This document shows, piece by piece, positions 1 through 11,467 of a stretch of DNA of 64,000 bases (position 1 is its first letter; each line of letters starts with the position of its first letter). Location of the stretch: contig JAMDHS010000067.1 in assembly GCA_029717555.1 (NCBI GenBank), positions 52,046 to 116,045 on the forward strand, written 5' to 3'. The stretch is from Peribolospora baueri. Taxonomy: Eukaryota > Basidiomycota > Peribolosporomycetes > Peribolosporales > Peribolosporaceae. Position numbers and translations under genes: made by a program. A model generated the notes under the pieces. That model was not told the DNA's origin and did no database searches. It saw nothing but the letters and a program-made list of their open reading frames with translations.

Positions 1-1066
1 GGTTGGGAAATGAGTGGGAACAGAAAGGAAGAGGCGAAAAAAGAGCATGGCATGAAAGAACATAATGAGATGTTGGCCCGGAAGAGACGACAAAACGAGA
101 CGAGGAGCTGACCTGAGTAGTTGTGCACGAGACCTTGAGAGAGCATGGCGATGCCCCAAAGCACCCTAAAGGGAAGGAAGAAGGACGAGGGGTGGATAAT
201 TGAAAATGATGAGAACTAAGTAAGCGAGTGACTATCTACCGGCGCGAACTATGCCCTCTGTCCTCGCTACCAGCTCACATGATCAGAGGAAACCAAATGG
301 TCGGCCTCATCGACTTGAGCAAGACGTTGGAGGGCACCTCGAAGAGGGCGTAGGGGAAGAAGAAGGTGGTGAGCGCCCAGTTGTACTGGCTTCCGGTGAT
401 GTTGATGTCCTTCTCCAGGCCGTAGAGCCGGGCGTTGCCGCTGTGGATCCCGGATGTAGAATAGGAGAATCGAAACAGAGGAGAGGAACTCTTCAGACGG
501 GTCGAGTCAAAGGCGCATCTGGGAAGGTAGCGCGAGGCGCGAGAAGGAAGGGCAAAAACTCACATGGCGGTGCGGTCCAAGAAGCTGGTCCGGAGCGAGA
601 AAAGAAGAGTACACGTCAGGTCGACGCCTTCGCGAACATCGATGCGCATGGCCAAGCTCACCTGAGCAAATAAAGCAAGGAGAGGATGGGCACAAGGCGG
701 AGGTCGATCTTGCGCACCAGGCGCCTCTCTTGTTCGCTAGGCAATCGAACGGATGGCGAAGGCGATGCGATGTCAGCGCAAGCGTACTCCCTTCCTCTCG
801 CACACACGCCCCAGCCCGGCGGACGACGAAGAAGGGCATGGCGACACCTGCCACGGGGACACTCACGGCGTGAGCTCGTCCACGTCGTCGGCAGCGGCCT
901 CGGCACCAACCTCGGTCTTGACGGGCTCGACGCCATCCTCACCGGGAGATGCGGAGCGCTGATCGGCGGCGCGCTCGTGATGGCCGACCGCCGAGGCGGA
1001 GGCGGAGGCGGAGAGGGGCGGTTTCTTGTCGTCCGCGGGGGAGACGGGATCGAGGGGTGCGGTCAT
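1..1066 (-). CDS. MFS transporter, allantoate/nicotinate permease (Dal5) type, 5' part only
   Basis: Predicted plasma-membrane uptake permease for an organic anion or vitamin-like substrate; the exact substrate cannot be read here. The start is ATG at 1066 and the gene runs off the left edge of the window. Visible exons are about 1066-864, 736-662, 584-564 (a 21-nt microexon), 440-279 and 165-113, joined by GTGAGC/GTGAGT donors and one GTCAGC donor. Spliced, they give the family hallmark LVRKIDLRLVPILSLLYLLS followed by FLDRTAIGNARLYGLEKDI, then WALTTFFFPYALFEVPSN and VLWGIAMLSQGLV. This is the N-terminal tail, TM1, the conserved loop and TM2-TM3 of the Dal5 branch of the major facilitator superfamily. 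The family is normally about 500 aa, so roughly three quarters of the protein lies outside the window. The family call is firm and the substrate open. Confidence 0.88.
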
Positions 1067-1742
1067 GGCGAATTGGGGGGATGGTGGTGGAGGAAGACGA
1101 GGAGGAGGGAGTGGCTGAGGAGGGTCCCCAAATTGGAGCGAGCTTTGCCGGTCCGATAGATGGACGACGGACGACCGGCCGGACGACCGAAGCTTGGACG
1201 ACCGAAGCTTGGACGAGTTGTGGCAGTCGGTCGGCGTCGGCGTCTCGGCCCGCCTTCAGCCATTTGACGTGCAGCCACCAGCCACGGATGCTTCTCGTCC
1301 GGGCGGGGCACGCGCGGGGCACCACCGTTCAACCGGGGCGGGATTGACGGAGAGCACGATGGCGCTGGAGATAATGGAGATAAGAGGACGACCCGCTCCT
1401 TCGGGGCTCGCTTCCGGAGACACACACCCAAACGCAGACGGATCAGACACGGTGCACGCCCTCGCCATGTATGCACATCTCCAGTGCTGGGGAAGATACG
1501 ACGCTGACGGTGAGCAGATAAATGGATAGATGGATCATCTGTATGGATCATCTGCGTGGGAGGAAAGCTCGGATAGGGCTGCAACGGTTCCCGTCTCTTC
1601 GGTGCATGTTAGCCAGATAGATAGACAGACAGATGGATGAACGGTGTCCGCGATTCACCACCTCCCTCTCCACCGTCCCTCCACCCTCCTTCTTCCTCCT
1701 CGACCATTCGTCCGTCCACGCGGCGGCATCGTCACGCACGCT
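1067..1742. other. Intergenic: promoter of the MFS gene and 3' flank of the ABC transporter
   Basis: No convincing gene. It contains a perfect two-copy 15-bp tandem repeat (GACGACCGAAGCTTG, 1182-1211) and short GATA/GACA-type simple repeats around 1520-1630. The overlapping open frames look random in composition. Confidence 0.5.
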
Positions 1743-4700
1743 TCACCAGCCTGCCGCGCCGCGTGCAGACTTGGACTCGGCCAACGCCTTCAGCTCGGCC
1801 GCCTCGCCGGATTGAGCGACCTGGACGAATAGCAAGCCGTCGTCAGTCAGTCGCCGCAAACGCAAGACGAGGCATGGACGGAGGGGGCACGCGCGGATAC
1901 GCACCAGCGACTTGAACAGCCCCGCCTCCTTGCTGAGCAGAGCGAGCGGCGTGTCGAATTCCTGCGTGTGTGTGTCAGAAGAACATGAACGTGATGAGCG
2001 TCACCCCGAAGAGGAAGAAAAGGAGATGAGCAACGGGCTGGTCGCCGCTCACCGCGATCTTGCCGGCGGAGAGGACGAGAATCTTGTCGTAGTCCATGAT
2101 CGTCCGCAAGCGATGCGCTACCGTGAAGAGCGTCTGGTCGGCGCCAAACTCGTGACGAATAGCAGCCTGGATCTGCGCGTCCGTCTCGTGATCGACAGAG
2201 GCCGTGGCTGCGGGAAGACGTGGTTAGACCTGAGGCAACCCCTTACAGCTTCCAAACCGCCATTCTCCTCCCCAGCTCCGCATGCTCACCCTCGTCGAGA
2301 ATAATCAGTTTGGAAGATCGAACGAGCGCGCGAGCCAGAGCGATAAGCTGACGTTCGCCTTGGGAAAAGTTGGAGCCGCCGGTGGACACGACGGTGTCCA
2401 GCGTGATGGCGCTTCGGCCGCCGCCACCGGATGTCGCCGTCGCCGGAGTGGCGCTGCCCGACGCCTCCGCCTCCGCCGAAGACCGAGGGCCGAGGCCGAC
2501 GGACTGGAGCGCCCGGTTGAACTGCAGGTCAGGCACCTCATCGAACGGCGCGAGATTGTCGCGAACCGTCCCGGAGAACAAAGTAGGATCTTGCGGAATG
2601 ATGGTGATCGACCTTCGCAAGTTGTCGAGGTTCACCTTGGACACGTCCATCGAGTCCAGCCACACCTCACCCTCCGTGGGGATCATTCGCAGCAGGGCGA
2701 GCGCTAGAGTGCTCTTCCCGGACCCCGTCCTGCCCACGATGCCCACCTTTTCGCCGGCCTTGACGGAGAATGATAGATCCTTCAGCACCGTCGGGCCGTC
2801 CTTGGAGTAGCGCGCGCTCAAGTTTTCCACAGTGACCGCTCCCGACATCGGCCAGGCCGCGGGCGGGACGCCGGCATTGGTCGGCTCGGGCTCGTGAGGG
2901 ATGACAAGGTACTGATGGATGCGCTCTAGAGAGTTTGCCTGGACTTCCCACTCGTTCATCATCCTAATCAGGTACAGCAACATTTCCGCAAACCCAATGG
3001 CGAGGGTGAGCGTGAAGCCGATCTGCGACGACGTCATGTTGGACCCCAGCGCGGCCGCCGCCGCCAGTGATCCGAACACTGCGCCGAGCGCGTTGACACG
3101 GATGGAAACCCAGCGATTGAGCTGGTAGGAAGTGTGTGAGGACCTGGAAAGGCCGTCCACTTTGACTTGGACCTCCTTGAAGAACATGTCCTGGACGCCG
3201 AAAGCACGAATGGTGGAGATGCCGTTGACGGAGATCGACGCTCCGAAATGACTAAAGAGGGGTGAACGGGCGTTGGACATTGTCCGTTTGACTGTCAGCA
3301 TGGCCCGGATGTAGAGCTGCGTGAGGTATGTGGCCAAGATCGTGATGGCTATTCCCGGAATGATGATGACCGGCAAGTTCAGGAGCACCGTTACGAGCTT
3401 GAAGACCATCGAAGCCATGTCGATGGCAAGCATCCGCGTAAGGGAGACGATCGGTCCGTCATAGGCCCGTATGTCCTGCGAGAATCGGCTGATCATCCTT
3501 CCCAAAGGTGTGCGGTCGAGCCATTCGAGCGTGCACAAAAACACAGAGTTGGCCAGCGATGCGTGCACACTACGGCAGGCGCGGATGGCGGCGACAAAGA
3601 AGATGACGTTGAAAAGGGAGGTGAGGATGAGCTCGGCGCTGAGAAGGGAGAGGTAGCCGCCGATATAGCTAATTCAGACAAATGAAAAGGACGGTTAATC
3701 GAGTCATCTTTAGCCAGCGAAGGCCACCGTGCTCGGCAATGGAGACGCACCGAGCAGCATCAACCTCCCCCGGAAGCTCATACTGATGGGCCCAATGGCC
3801 AAGCCACCAAAGCGTGAGCAAACCAAATCCTTCGCTCAAACAGATAATCACGATCAGGAGCGCCCAGAAGCCGGCGTTTCCGATGGAGCCGAAGAGAACC
3901 TTTGCAGCGGGCCATGTGAGGCGCCCAATGGCCTTCTCTTCCTGTCATGGAGGCCGAAGATGAACCCGCAGGAATAAGGTCAGACTCTGTCGCAAATGAT
4001 GAGCTGCCACCTCGAACACTGACCTCAATGACGAGCTTTCCGTCTTCTTTCCTGTTCTTGTCGTCGTCAGCGCTCTCCACAGCTTCGTCTTTCTCGAATT
4101 CAGGCTCGACCGACTCATCCACAATCTCCTCCTCTGTACGCGTGAGGATAAGGCCGGGCTGGGACTTGAGCACCTGATTCAAGCCACCTGCGGCCGCGAT
4201 CCCGCCGTCCTGATTGAGGACGACGGCGAAAGCAATCGCCGGACGTGCGAGGGCGACGTGATGGGTGGCCAAAAAGACTTGAATAGCGTGTATTTCAATC
4301 AGAGGCGTCAGCAAAGAGAAGTGTGACAAGGGAGGTAAACCAACAAATGGACTCACCAGTACGTCCGTGAAGGAGGTCACCGAGCAAGCAATTCCTCACA
4401 ACCCAGGATGCGGTGCCGATGTCGAGAGCAGAAAGGACGTCATCGAGGAGGACTATCTCAGCCCTCGAGTACACGGCGCGGGCAAGGGCCACGCGAGCCT
4501 TCTGGCCTCCGGAAAGGGTGAGTCCTGGAAGCGACCAACGCGACCATCGGATGAGTGGACGATAAGGACAGTCAACCGCAACCGTACTAAAGCCTCCCAC
4601 CTCTTTCGCCAACCTCACTGAACGATTGAAAACACGTGGGAAAGAGAACGAAGAGTGAGTAAATGCGTGCCTGAAGTGTCGCATGATCAACGGTATCGCC

Positions 4701-7700
4701 ACCCACGTTAGGTCGCCAGCGGAGAAGAGAGAGAGGTCTCGTTCGAGGCACTGTATGAAAGAGGTATGGCGTGAGCGCCAGCGCGGCGGAAAACATCCCA
4801 GCCAAACTCACGCATTGGAAGATGACCTTCTTGTACCTCTCCTCTTCATACTCAGCTCCGAACAAGATGTTATCCTACAAGGAACAATCTCTGTCAGCCG
4901 GGGCTGTCGAAATGTTGCGCAAGCGAAACAGCCGTGAACGGTCAACAAGCTTTGAAGCTCAAGACGCACCCGAATCGTCTGGTTCTGCAGCCACGGCTCC
5001 TGACTGCAGAAGGCCACGCCACCGTTGCGCGGCAGGTTGCAGTGCGACTCAGGAGAGGGGCCGACGAAGTGCATCTCGCCGAGCAGAGCCGCGAGTGAGC
5101 TAGGAGGATGAATGGCGGGAGGGACGCGTTGTTCGTTAGAGCAAGAATAAAACAGGCCATTTCCGAAATGACCGCCCGAGCGCTTACCTCGATTTTCCAC
5201 TGCCGGTGGGACCGCAAATCAAGTTTACCTGTGCCGAAGGAAGCGCTCAGACCCAGCGTGCCATCGAATCTAAAGGACGCAACGCAACGCACCTTTCCCT
5301 TGACAAATTCGACGTCGAGATGGAGGGTGAAGTCGCGTTGGCCCCTTTGCCCTGGCGCCGCGATGGCCTTGGTCCACCTGAATGAACAATTTCTGAACCC
5401 GATCCAGTCTTCCTCCTGCTGAGGCTCCGGAGGCGTGACCTCTGTCCACGCATCGACGAGGGGAGTGGTTCTGAGAAAGTCGTCGACGCGCTGCAGGGAG
5501 ATTTTGGCCTGCGGAGACGATGTCAGAGACAGGCGTAAGCACGACGTGATCAGCCAGACGTCCCCACACAAAGCCGTCTCCAAGCCAAAGGCGGAAAGCA
5601 CAAGAGCGGGCATCTTATGCGCCGTACCTGCACGGCCCTCTGAATCATGAAGAACGTCATCGACAGCTGACTCCTCAGTCCACCGAAGAGGGCGATAGAG
5701 GTGAACACGATCGATGCCGTAAGAGGGCGCCGAAGGACGAGTGCGTGAGCGACCCAGGCGGCTACCAAGGACATGTAGGGCAAAAGCCAGCTACGGTCGG
5801 GAAGCAGTGGGAGAGGAGAAAGAGGAGGAGAAGGTTGAGACGGGGCGGTCAACCGAGAGTGCGAGTAGACGAGGAGGCTGGCGGTCGACGCTCACTTGAT
5901 CACAAAGTCGGCCACTTGGAGCCAGTTGCGCTTGGCGACCCACTTGAGCTCGGCCTCTCTCTGGTTTGCAATTTTTTCCTTGGTCTTTTCCTCCCAGCCG
6001 AACCTGGGAGAGACAGTGCGAACGGAGTGCAGCGTGAAGTGAGCTAACGACGACGGACTCGAGGTCCAAGGTCGAAAGACGTTGTCTCCGGAGCAGCCAC
6101 GCACATCTTTGTGACCCGAAGCGCGTTTAGGGCTGACGAGGAACGAAAATAAAATGAGTCGAAAAGACGTCAGGGTTTCCCGCGCTCAGACGGCTCGTCG
6201 TCTAGCGGTGCTTTTCAGCCGGTCGGAGAACGGATACCTTCGGTAGCTGTCTCGAGCCGGTGATCGCTCTTCGATCGAACGACATGCAAATGACGGTAAC
6301 TGATTGTCAGTTCCGACTGCACCTTCGTAACCAAATTCAGAGAGACGGGCCAATCGCCACGACTACTCACCGCCTTCATCAAAGCCTTCTGCACCGGGTC
6401 GAACCTTACGGCCAAGAAAGAGATTTGAAACAGGGGGAGGCAAGCGCATACATTCAGTCAACTCGCCTTCCCCCCACCCATACGAACCCACGAGACTCAC
6501 CTGGCGTTCACCAAAGTGGGGATGGGCAGGGTAATGATCATGACCGCGAGGCCGGCGAAGGCGCTCGTACCGAGGAGGTAGTGGAGGAAATAGATCGACA
6601 TGGCGAGCTAGGAGAGATCCGTGGAGAGAAAGGACGAGACGTCTGCGTGAGTGCAAGGTAATCAATTGATCCGGTTCGAACCGACCGAACTACGACGTCG
6701 CTCCTCGCCCACCTGCATCGGAGCTTGGAGGGCAACCATTAAGAAGTCTCTTCCTTCGATGATGGTCTCAATGTCGGACGAGATGAGATTGTTGATCTTG
6801 CCCGTAAGGGCTGCCTTAGGACCATCCTTGCCCTCCTGTCTCTCCTTTTTCTTCTCGTTCGCACCTCCCTTGCCCTGATCGCCCTCCGAAGTCTCTTGGA
6901 CAGGACTCGCGGCGTACGCCGAGGAAGTATCGCCATCAACTGCGACTTCGGCGGCCTCGACGGGGTCGACATTGGGCGCCTCGAGCGTAGCAGTGGAGGG
7001 GGGCGGGGCATCGCCGTCGTTGTCGGACGAGGCCGGAGACTCGTCCCCGGTTTGTTCGTCAGTGAGTCGGATGCGGAGCGAGTGCTTGAAGATGACCTGA
7101 GTCAGGATCGTCTGGACGCGGACGAGCAGGCGCGTCGTAACGAAAATGTAGGCCTGTGTGGAGAAGAGCGGTCGTGGCGAAGACGGCGCGGAGAATACTC
7201 AGCCTAAGAGATTCAGGGGGATATAGCGGTTGAAAAGCGGCAGTCTAACAAAGAGCTTTCCGTGCACCCACGTGGAAGAAGAAAGAGGAGGCCATGGGCC
7301 CAACGCCAAGGCCGACGACCCAAACCCACGGCTTGAAAATGGCGTCCTTTCCGTCCGTCTCAACGTAGCTGTTTTCCAGACGAACCGAGGATGATCAGAT
7401 AATGTAAAGAGAACGAGCAGAGGTGAGAAGCGGAGCCGACATGGTCGCGCGAGCCAAGCAATACAGTGAAAGCGGCGCGAACGCACCTCAACAAATGGTT
7501 CATGCAGAATGGGGAGCAGAATTCGGCGATCGTGCGAAAGACGAGGACGGTGGCGAGGAAAAGGTAGTCCTTCCAAAATAGCCTGGCGAAGCCAATGAAG
7601 ACGTGCTTGCCCGGCTTCTTCTTTTGCTTTCCCTTTTGGCCCTTCTTGGACTTGGCTTCGGCCGTTGCGAGGTGGCCGCCGTTCGAGTCGCCATTCGCCG

Positions 7701-8888
7701 TATGCACTCCGTCCACAGCCTCTTTCTGACCGCCCACGGGTCCGTGAAAATACGGATCGAGCAACGGCAGTGCCTTGTCGGCCATCCAAGCCGCCCTGTT
7801 GTAATCTGCCAACGGAGGGAGCTCGTCTTCGGATACGGCGTCCACCTGAGAGGCACGTCGGATGAGCGGCCACAACCAGGTCCAGGTGATGAAGCTGATC
7901 GATGAGCACGTTTGCTCTGGGTGCGGGCTGAGTTCGGGCATGTAGTCGTTGGGACTCCGGACGGGTGTCCAAACGCGCGGGGTGATGAGGGGTATGAACG
8001 CACCGGCGAAGAAGACGAGGGAGAGGCGGAGGATGGAAACGGCGTAGAGGAGGCCGGGTTGGAGAGTGAAGAGAGGAGGATTTCGGTAGACGTAGGTGCA
8101 CAAAGGGAGGATGTCTGTGAGCACGTAGATACTCATGGGTACGAAGAGAAGGACCATTACCACCCTGCCCAGCGACCTGCGCGTCGAAACGCGCTTGGAG
8201 AAGGTCAGGATACAAGAGAAAGTGCTGAGGTAGGCGTAGAAGATGAGGTTGCCCAGCTCAAGGCACTCCTCAGAGCGCAGCTCGTGGCGAAGCTTCTCGA
8301 GGTCCTTCTTCTTCCGAAATCGCCTCTCCCATTCCTTCAAGAACCTTGCGCCGCCTTTCCCGTCGGCTTCGCCGTTCGAAACGATGAGCATGACGAGAGT
8401 GACGAGGGTGAGGACGGTGAGAACGAGAAGGGTAACAAAGCGAAGAAGGTTTAGAGAGAAGACGATCTTGCCATCGCTCTGCTCGACATAGCTGCCATCC
8501 TGTCGACCATGCGCGGCAGCTTGATCGGCGGATGGAGACGGCTTAACGGCTCCTCCTCCTTCCTCGTCCGGGTCGACGGCAAGGGCAGACTGGTACTGAG
8601 CCTGTTTACGAGCAAAGGCGCTGCGGAGCGCCAACTTTACCGTACGGGCGGCCTTCGTGACCGGGCGAGCGTGGACGATGAGGTGAAGGAGGAGCAAGAG
8701 GGCGGAGGCGGCGGCGGCGGCGGCGGGTAAGGCGCGCACCCAGGTTGGCGCGAAGGGACTACGGGGAGTGAAGAGAGAAGAAGCGCCAGGGACGGGTGAG
8801 CATTTCTTGTCTTGCCATCGACGTCGCCTTCGTTTCGAAAGACGTCAGTCATGAGACAGCCGTCCGCCAGCCACGATGGGGTCTCCAT
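1743..8888 (-). CDS. ABC transporter, ABCC/MRP subfamily (Ycf1/Yor1-like), full length
   Basis: ATP-driven export pump of the MRP type, expected at the vacuolar or plasma membrane and moving glutathione conjugates or other organic anions. Many short introns. The N-terminal exon (about 8800-7500) carries several hydrophobic segments of a TMD0-like region and the linker motif [17 protein letters not shown]1 has Walker A GPTGSGKS (near 5190-5220, right before a GTAAGC donor) and the signature [16 protein letters not shown] with [10 protein letters not shown] (near 4400-4520). A second membrane domain with [10 protein letters not shown] lies at 3490-2900. NBD2 has Walker [12 protein letters not shown] (about 2710-2740), signature NFSQGERQ and LIILDE split by an intron before [10 protein letters not shown], then the H-loop TVAHRLRTI. 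The stop TGA is at 1743. The first exon is unresolved: the frame is open from about 8800 without an ATG, and ATG 8888 in a short upstream exon is the best candidate. Confidence 0.9.
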
Positions 8889-9872
8889 GAGCACGAGCTG
8901 AGCGGAGCCCGACTGGCAGGTTTGCTTGCTTCTCCTTGCCCGTGCTTTGGTGGTCGCTTGGCTCGCCTGCACATGTGCGCCGTTTATCCTCCTTCCTTCA
9001 TCGATCTGGTTGCGACCCCACTCACTTTTCTGGCTGCGCCCGCATCGCGTGCCAAGGCGAGGCCGCTCGCGCGACGAGGGAGGAGAGGGAACGGTGGTGG
9101 AAGCGTAGCGACGGCGCTTCGGCCTTTGTCGGCGGTTGGCTCTTCCGGCCCTAATCGGCGACGGAACGTAAGAAGGGAGGGAGGGAGGGAGAGGGGGCGG
9201 CGAGCGGGCGCGGCAGTTATACTTACTGCCAGTCCTTATCTATTCCGTCCGTCGGTGGAGCGATAAGGTGTCGAAGGCAAGTCCGATCGATCTCTTACCT
9301 GTTTCGTGTTCTTTGAACGGTCTTCCGTTAGTTGCGTTGGACCGTCTCGTGTGCCCCGGACGGCTTCCCACCCTTTGACTATCGCCCGCTCTTCCGAGCT
9401 CAACTCATCTCTGTCGCCAGCCGAGCGACATCAGCACCCGTCCGCGACCAAGCCTGCCCGGCCGACGCCTCGATCCGTGGTCACATGGGTGGGCGTGGGC
9501 GAAGAGTGCTCGGCATGGCCAGGCTGTGCTATCCAGGTGGAGCGAGCGGCGTTGGTGTCATCGGTCAGCACGACGGCATCCGGCGTCTCACTCTCCGCCT
9601 TTTCTTGCAGCCAACACAACACAACACAACACACACACACAGCTGCCTCCGTCGCGAGCTGCCTTGCATTGGCAGCTCAATTCTGCTCTCGCCCCCTTCT
9701 CTACAGAACCTCTAGATCGAAAAGGCTTCTGCAAAACGTTCGGTCTTCTTTTCAGAAGCAGTCGACAGGCATTTTTCACAGCCACGCTCCACCGCCTTGC
9801 TCCTTCCCACTGCTTTCTGCGCCTGTACATCTGTATCTGTGCGCACGCGCCAATGACCTCTGACGATTCCGT
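8889..9872. other. Intergenic between the ABC transporter and the transaminase relic
   Basis: Holds the presumed ABC transporter promoter. It contains a GGGA-rich run (about 9172-9195) and an (ACACA)n/(CA)n tract at about 9611-9640. The plus-strand frames at 9306-9903 show no recognisable domain and I do not call them. Confidence 0.4.
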
Positions 9873-10252
9873 TCGCCGGTCTGGACCTCGTCGACGATCA
9901 TGAACACGCCGTGCTTCTCGGTGATCTTGCGAAGACCTTGGAAGAAGTGGGAAGAGGCGTGGTTGTCGCCGCCTTCGGACTGGACGGGCTCGACGATGAG
10001 TGCAGCGACTGGGCGGGTTTTCTTGCTGTCGTGGACGAGGAGACGAGGGGGGGAGCGGTCAGCAAGTCACAGCCAGGCGGAGGCGGGCTCTCCCCTCGTC
10101 CTGCCGCCATTGCACACGCACGAGTTGACGATCGTCTACTCCACGACGGCCAGGGCGTCGTCCTCGGCCTTTCGGTTCTCCCTCTCATGCTGCTCGAAGG
10201 GGTATTTGACGGCCGGCCAGGGCACCGCGGGCCAAGGCATGGCGGGGATGCG
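9873..10252 (-). pseudogene. Fragment of 4-aminobutyrate (GABA) aminotransferase
   Basis: The intact enzyme transfers the amino group of GABA to 2-oxoglutarate with PLP in the GABA shunt. Only an internal piece is present. Reading the minus strand from about 10252 gives IPAMPWPAVPWPAVKYPFEQ and ENRKAEDDALAVVE, then after a GTGCGT...CAG intron [39 protein letters not shown] and [10 protein letters not shown]. These match the central cofactor-domain stretch of GABA transaminase. The frame carries a TAG stop (10136-10138) where the family has a Glu-type codon. Homology ends abruptly after DEVQTG near 9873 and before the proline/tryptophan-rich stretch near 10252, so neither the N-terminus nor the lysine-containing C-terminal half is present. 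It is a relic; whether a functional copy exists elsewhere cannot be seen here. Confidence 0.78.
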
Positions 10253-10564
10253 GGAGAGCCAGGTGCCTGGAGGTCATCTCGTCTGGGCTAAAGGCGGTGG
10301 AGCCACCGGAGCGCTCGCGGGCTCGGTAAGCCATAAAAAAAATATAAATGAAAAATGAAAACTAAAAATAAATAAGCCTCGCCCACAGGAGGGCCGTCAG
10401 AGAAGCCCACAGGAAGAAAGGTGATAATATGTGAAGGAAAAAGAAAAAGAGGGAACTGCAGCATGCTTTCAAGGTCCTATGGCCGCAGATGAGGAATAGA
10501 GTGAGACCGAGGTAGACATGCGTCTCATCCTGGGCGCTCCTCTGCCCTTTTCTGACTTTGAGCG

Positions 10565-10721
10565 CTATCTCACAGGAACACATTTTTTACTTTTTATTTT
10601 TATTTCTCGTCATACATACAACTCCTTCTCATCAGACCTATCTCACAGGACCACATGTTTTTTTATTTTTATTATTTTGTTTTTCTTAGGAGTCCAATAC
10701 ATACAACTCCTTCTCATCAGA
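10565..10721. repeat. Imperfect AT-rich tandem repeat, two copies (73 and 84 bp)
   Basis: Copy 1 spans 10565-10637 and copy 2 10638-10721. Both begin CTATCTCACAGGA(A/C)CACA, continue through a T-rich middle and end CATACAACTCCTTCTCATCAGA. They lie in an AT-rich island (about 10330-10770) that stands out from the GC-rich surroundings and directly adjoins the transaminase relic, so they may belong to an old insertion. Confidence 0.75.
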
Positions 10722-11467
10722 GGGGAAAAAGAAAAAAAAGAGAAAAGTTCAACAAAGTTGAACAAATCTTTAGAACAAAGGCTTAGCCTCAGCAGATCGT
10801 AGCAACAAGGCTACTCTACTGCTTACAGCACCCCGTTCCCATTCAAGTCGTCTGCAAGAGATTCACCCCCGCCCATATTTCAATTGCAATACGCAGGCAA
10901 GCGCCGCAGGCCTTTCCGCCCACGACGCCGTGACCCGCCAGCTATGGTTCACGAGCCGAAGCTCTATTCGTACGCGACTAACATGTGCGGGACAACGTCG
11001 TCGCTTCTAGCACGGATTCTGACTTAGAGGCGTTCAGCCATTATCGGCACGCTTGGTCGAGAACATCTTCCTTTCACGGCTCGCTCTGGACCTGTCCTGC
11101 GCTCGGAGCTCTCCGTCGTCCTTGCCCTACCTCCTGCGTCCTCCCATGCCTCTCATATCTGGGGCAATCAGTCCCGTCACAACCCAGCCGCCGTTCGGAC
11201 GCGCGGAAGAATGGGCACGTGACACATAACCCTATTGTAGTTAATACGTGCCTGACTCCTGAACGCTCGGGCTTGGCCCCGCAACGAAGAACGGCAACGA
11301 GGGTCGCAACATCGATCACCAGCCCTTCTTCATCGCCACCGCTCACGCCAGCAAGAAATCAAGACACCAACCACATCGACACTCATCTCCGTCCGCTCTA
11401 TCCGGACGCGCGACGGCAGGAGACCGCGACGAATTTGGGTCACGCGCGCCGTCGATCGCTACTACAA

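Noticed and set aside
9306-9903. Overlapping plus-strand frames of 125-185 codons
   Set aside because: No domain, unusual Ser/Arg/His composition and a CA repeat inside; nothing supports a gene.
10985-11467. 5' extension of the coiled-coil gene to 10985
   Set aside because: It begins with GTG, has no ATG and looks like leader sequence; ATG 11468 is the first usable start.
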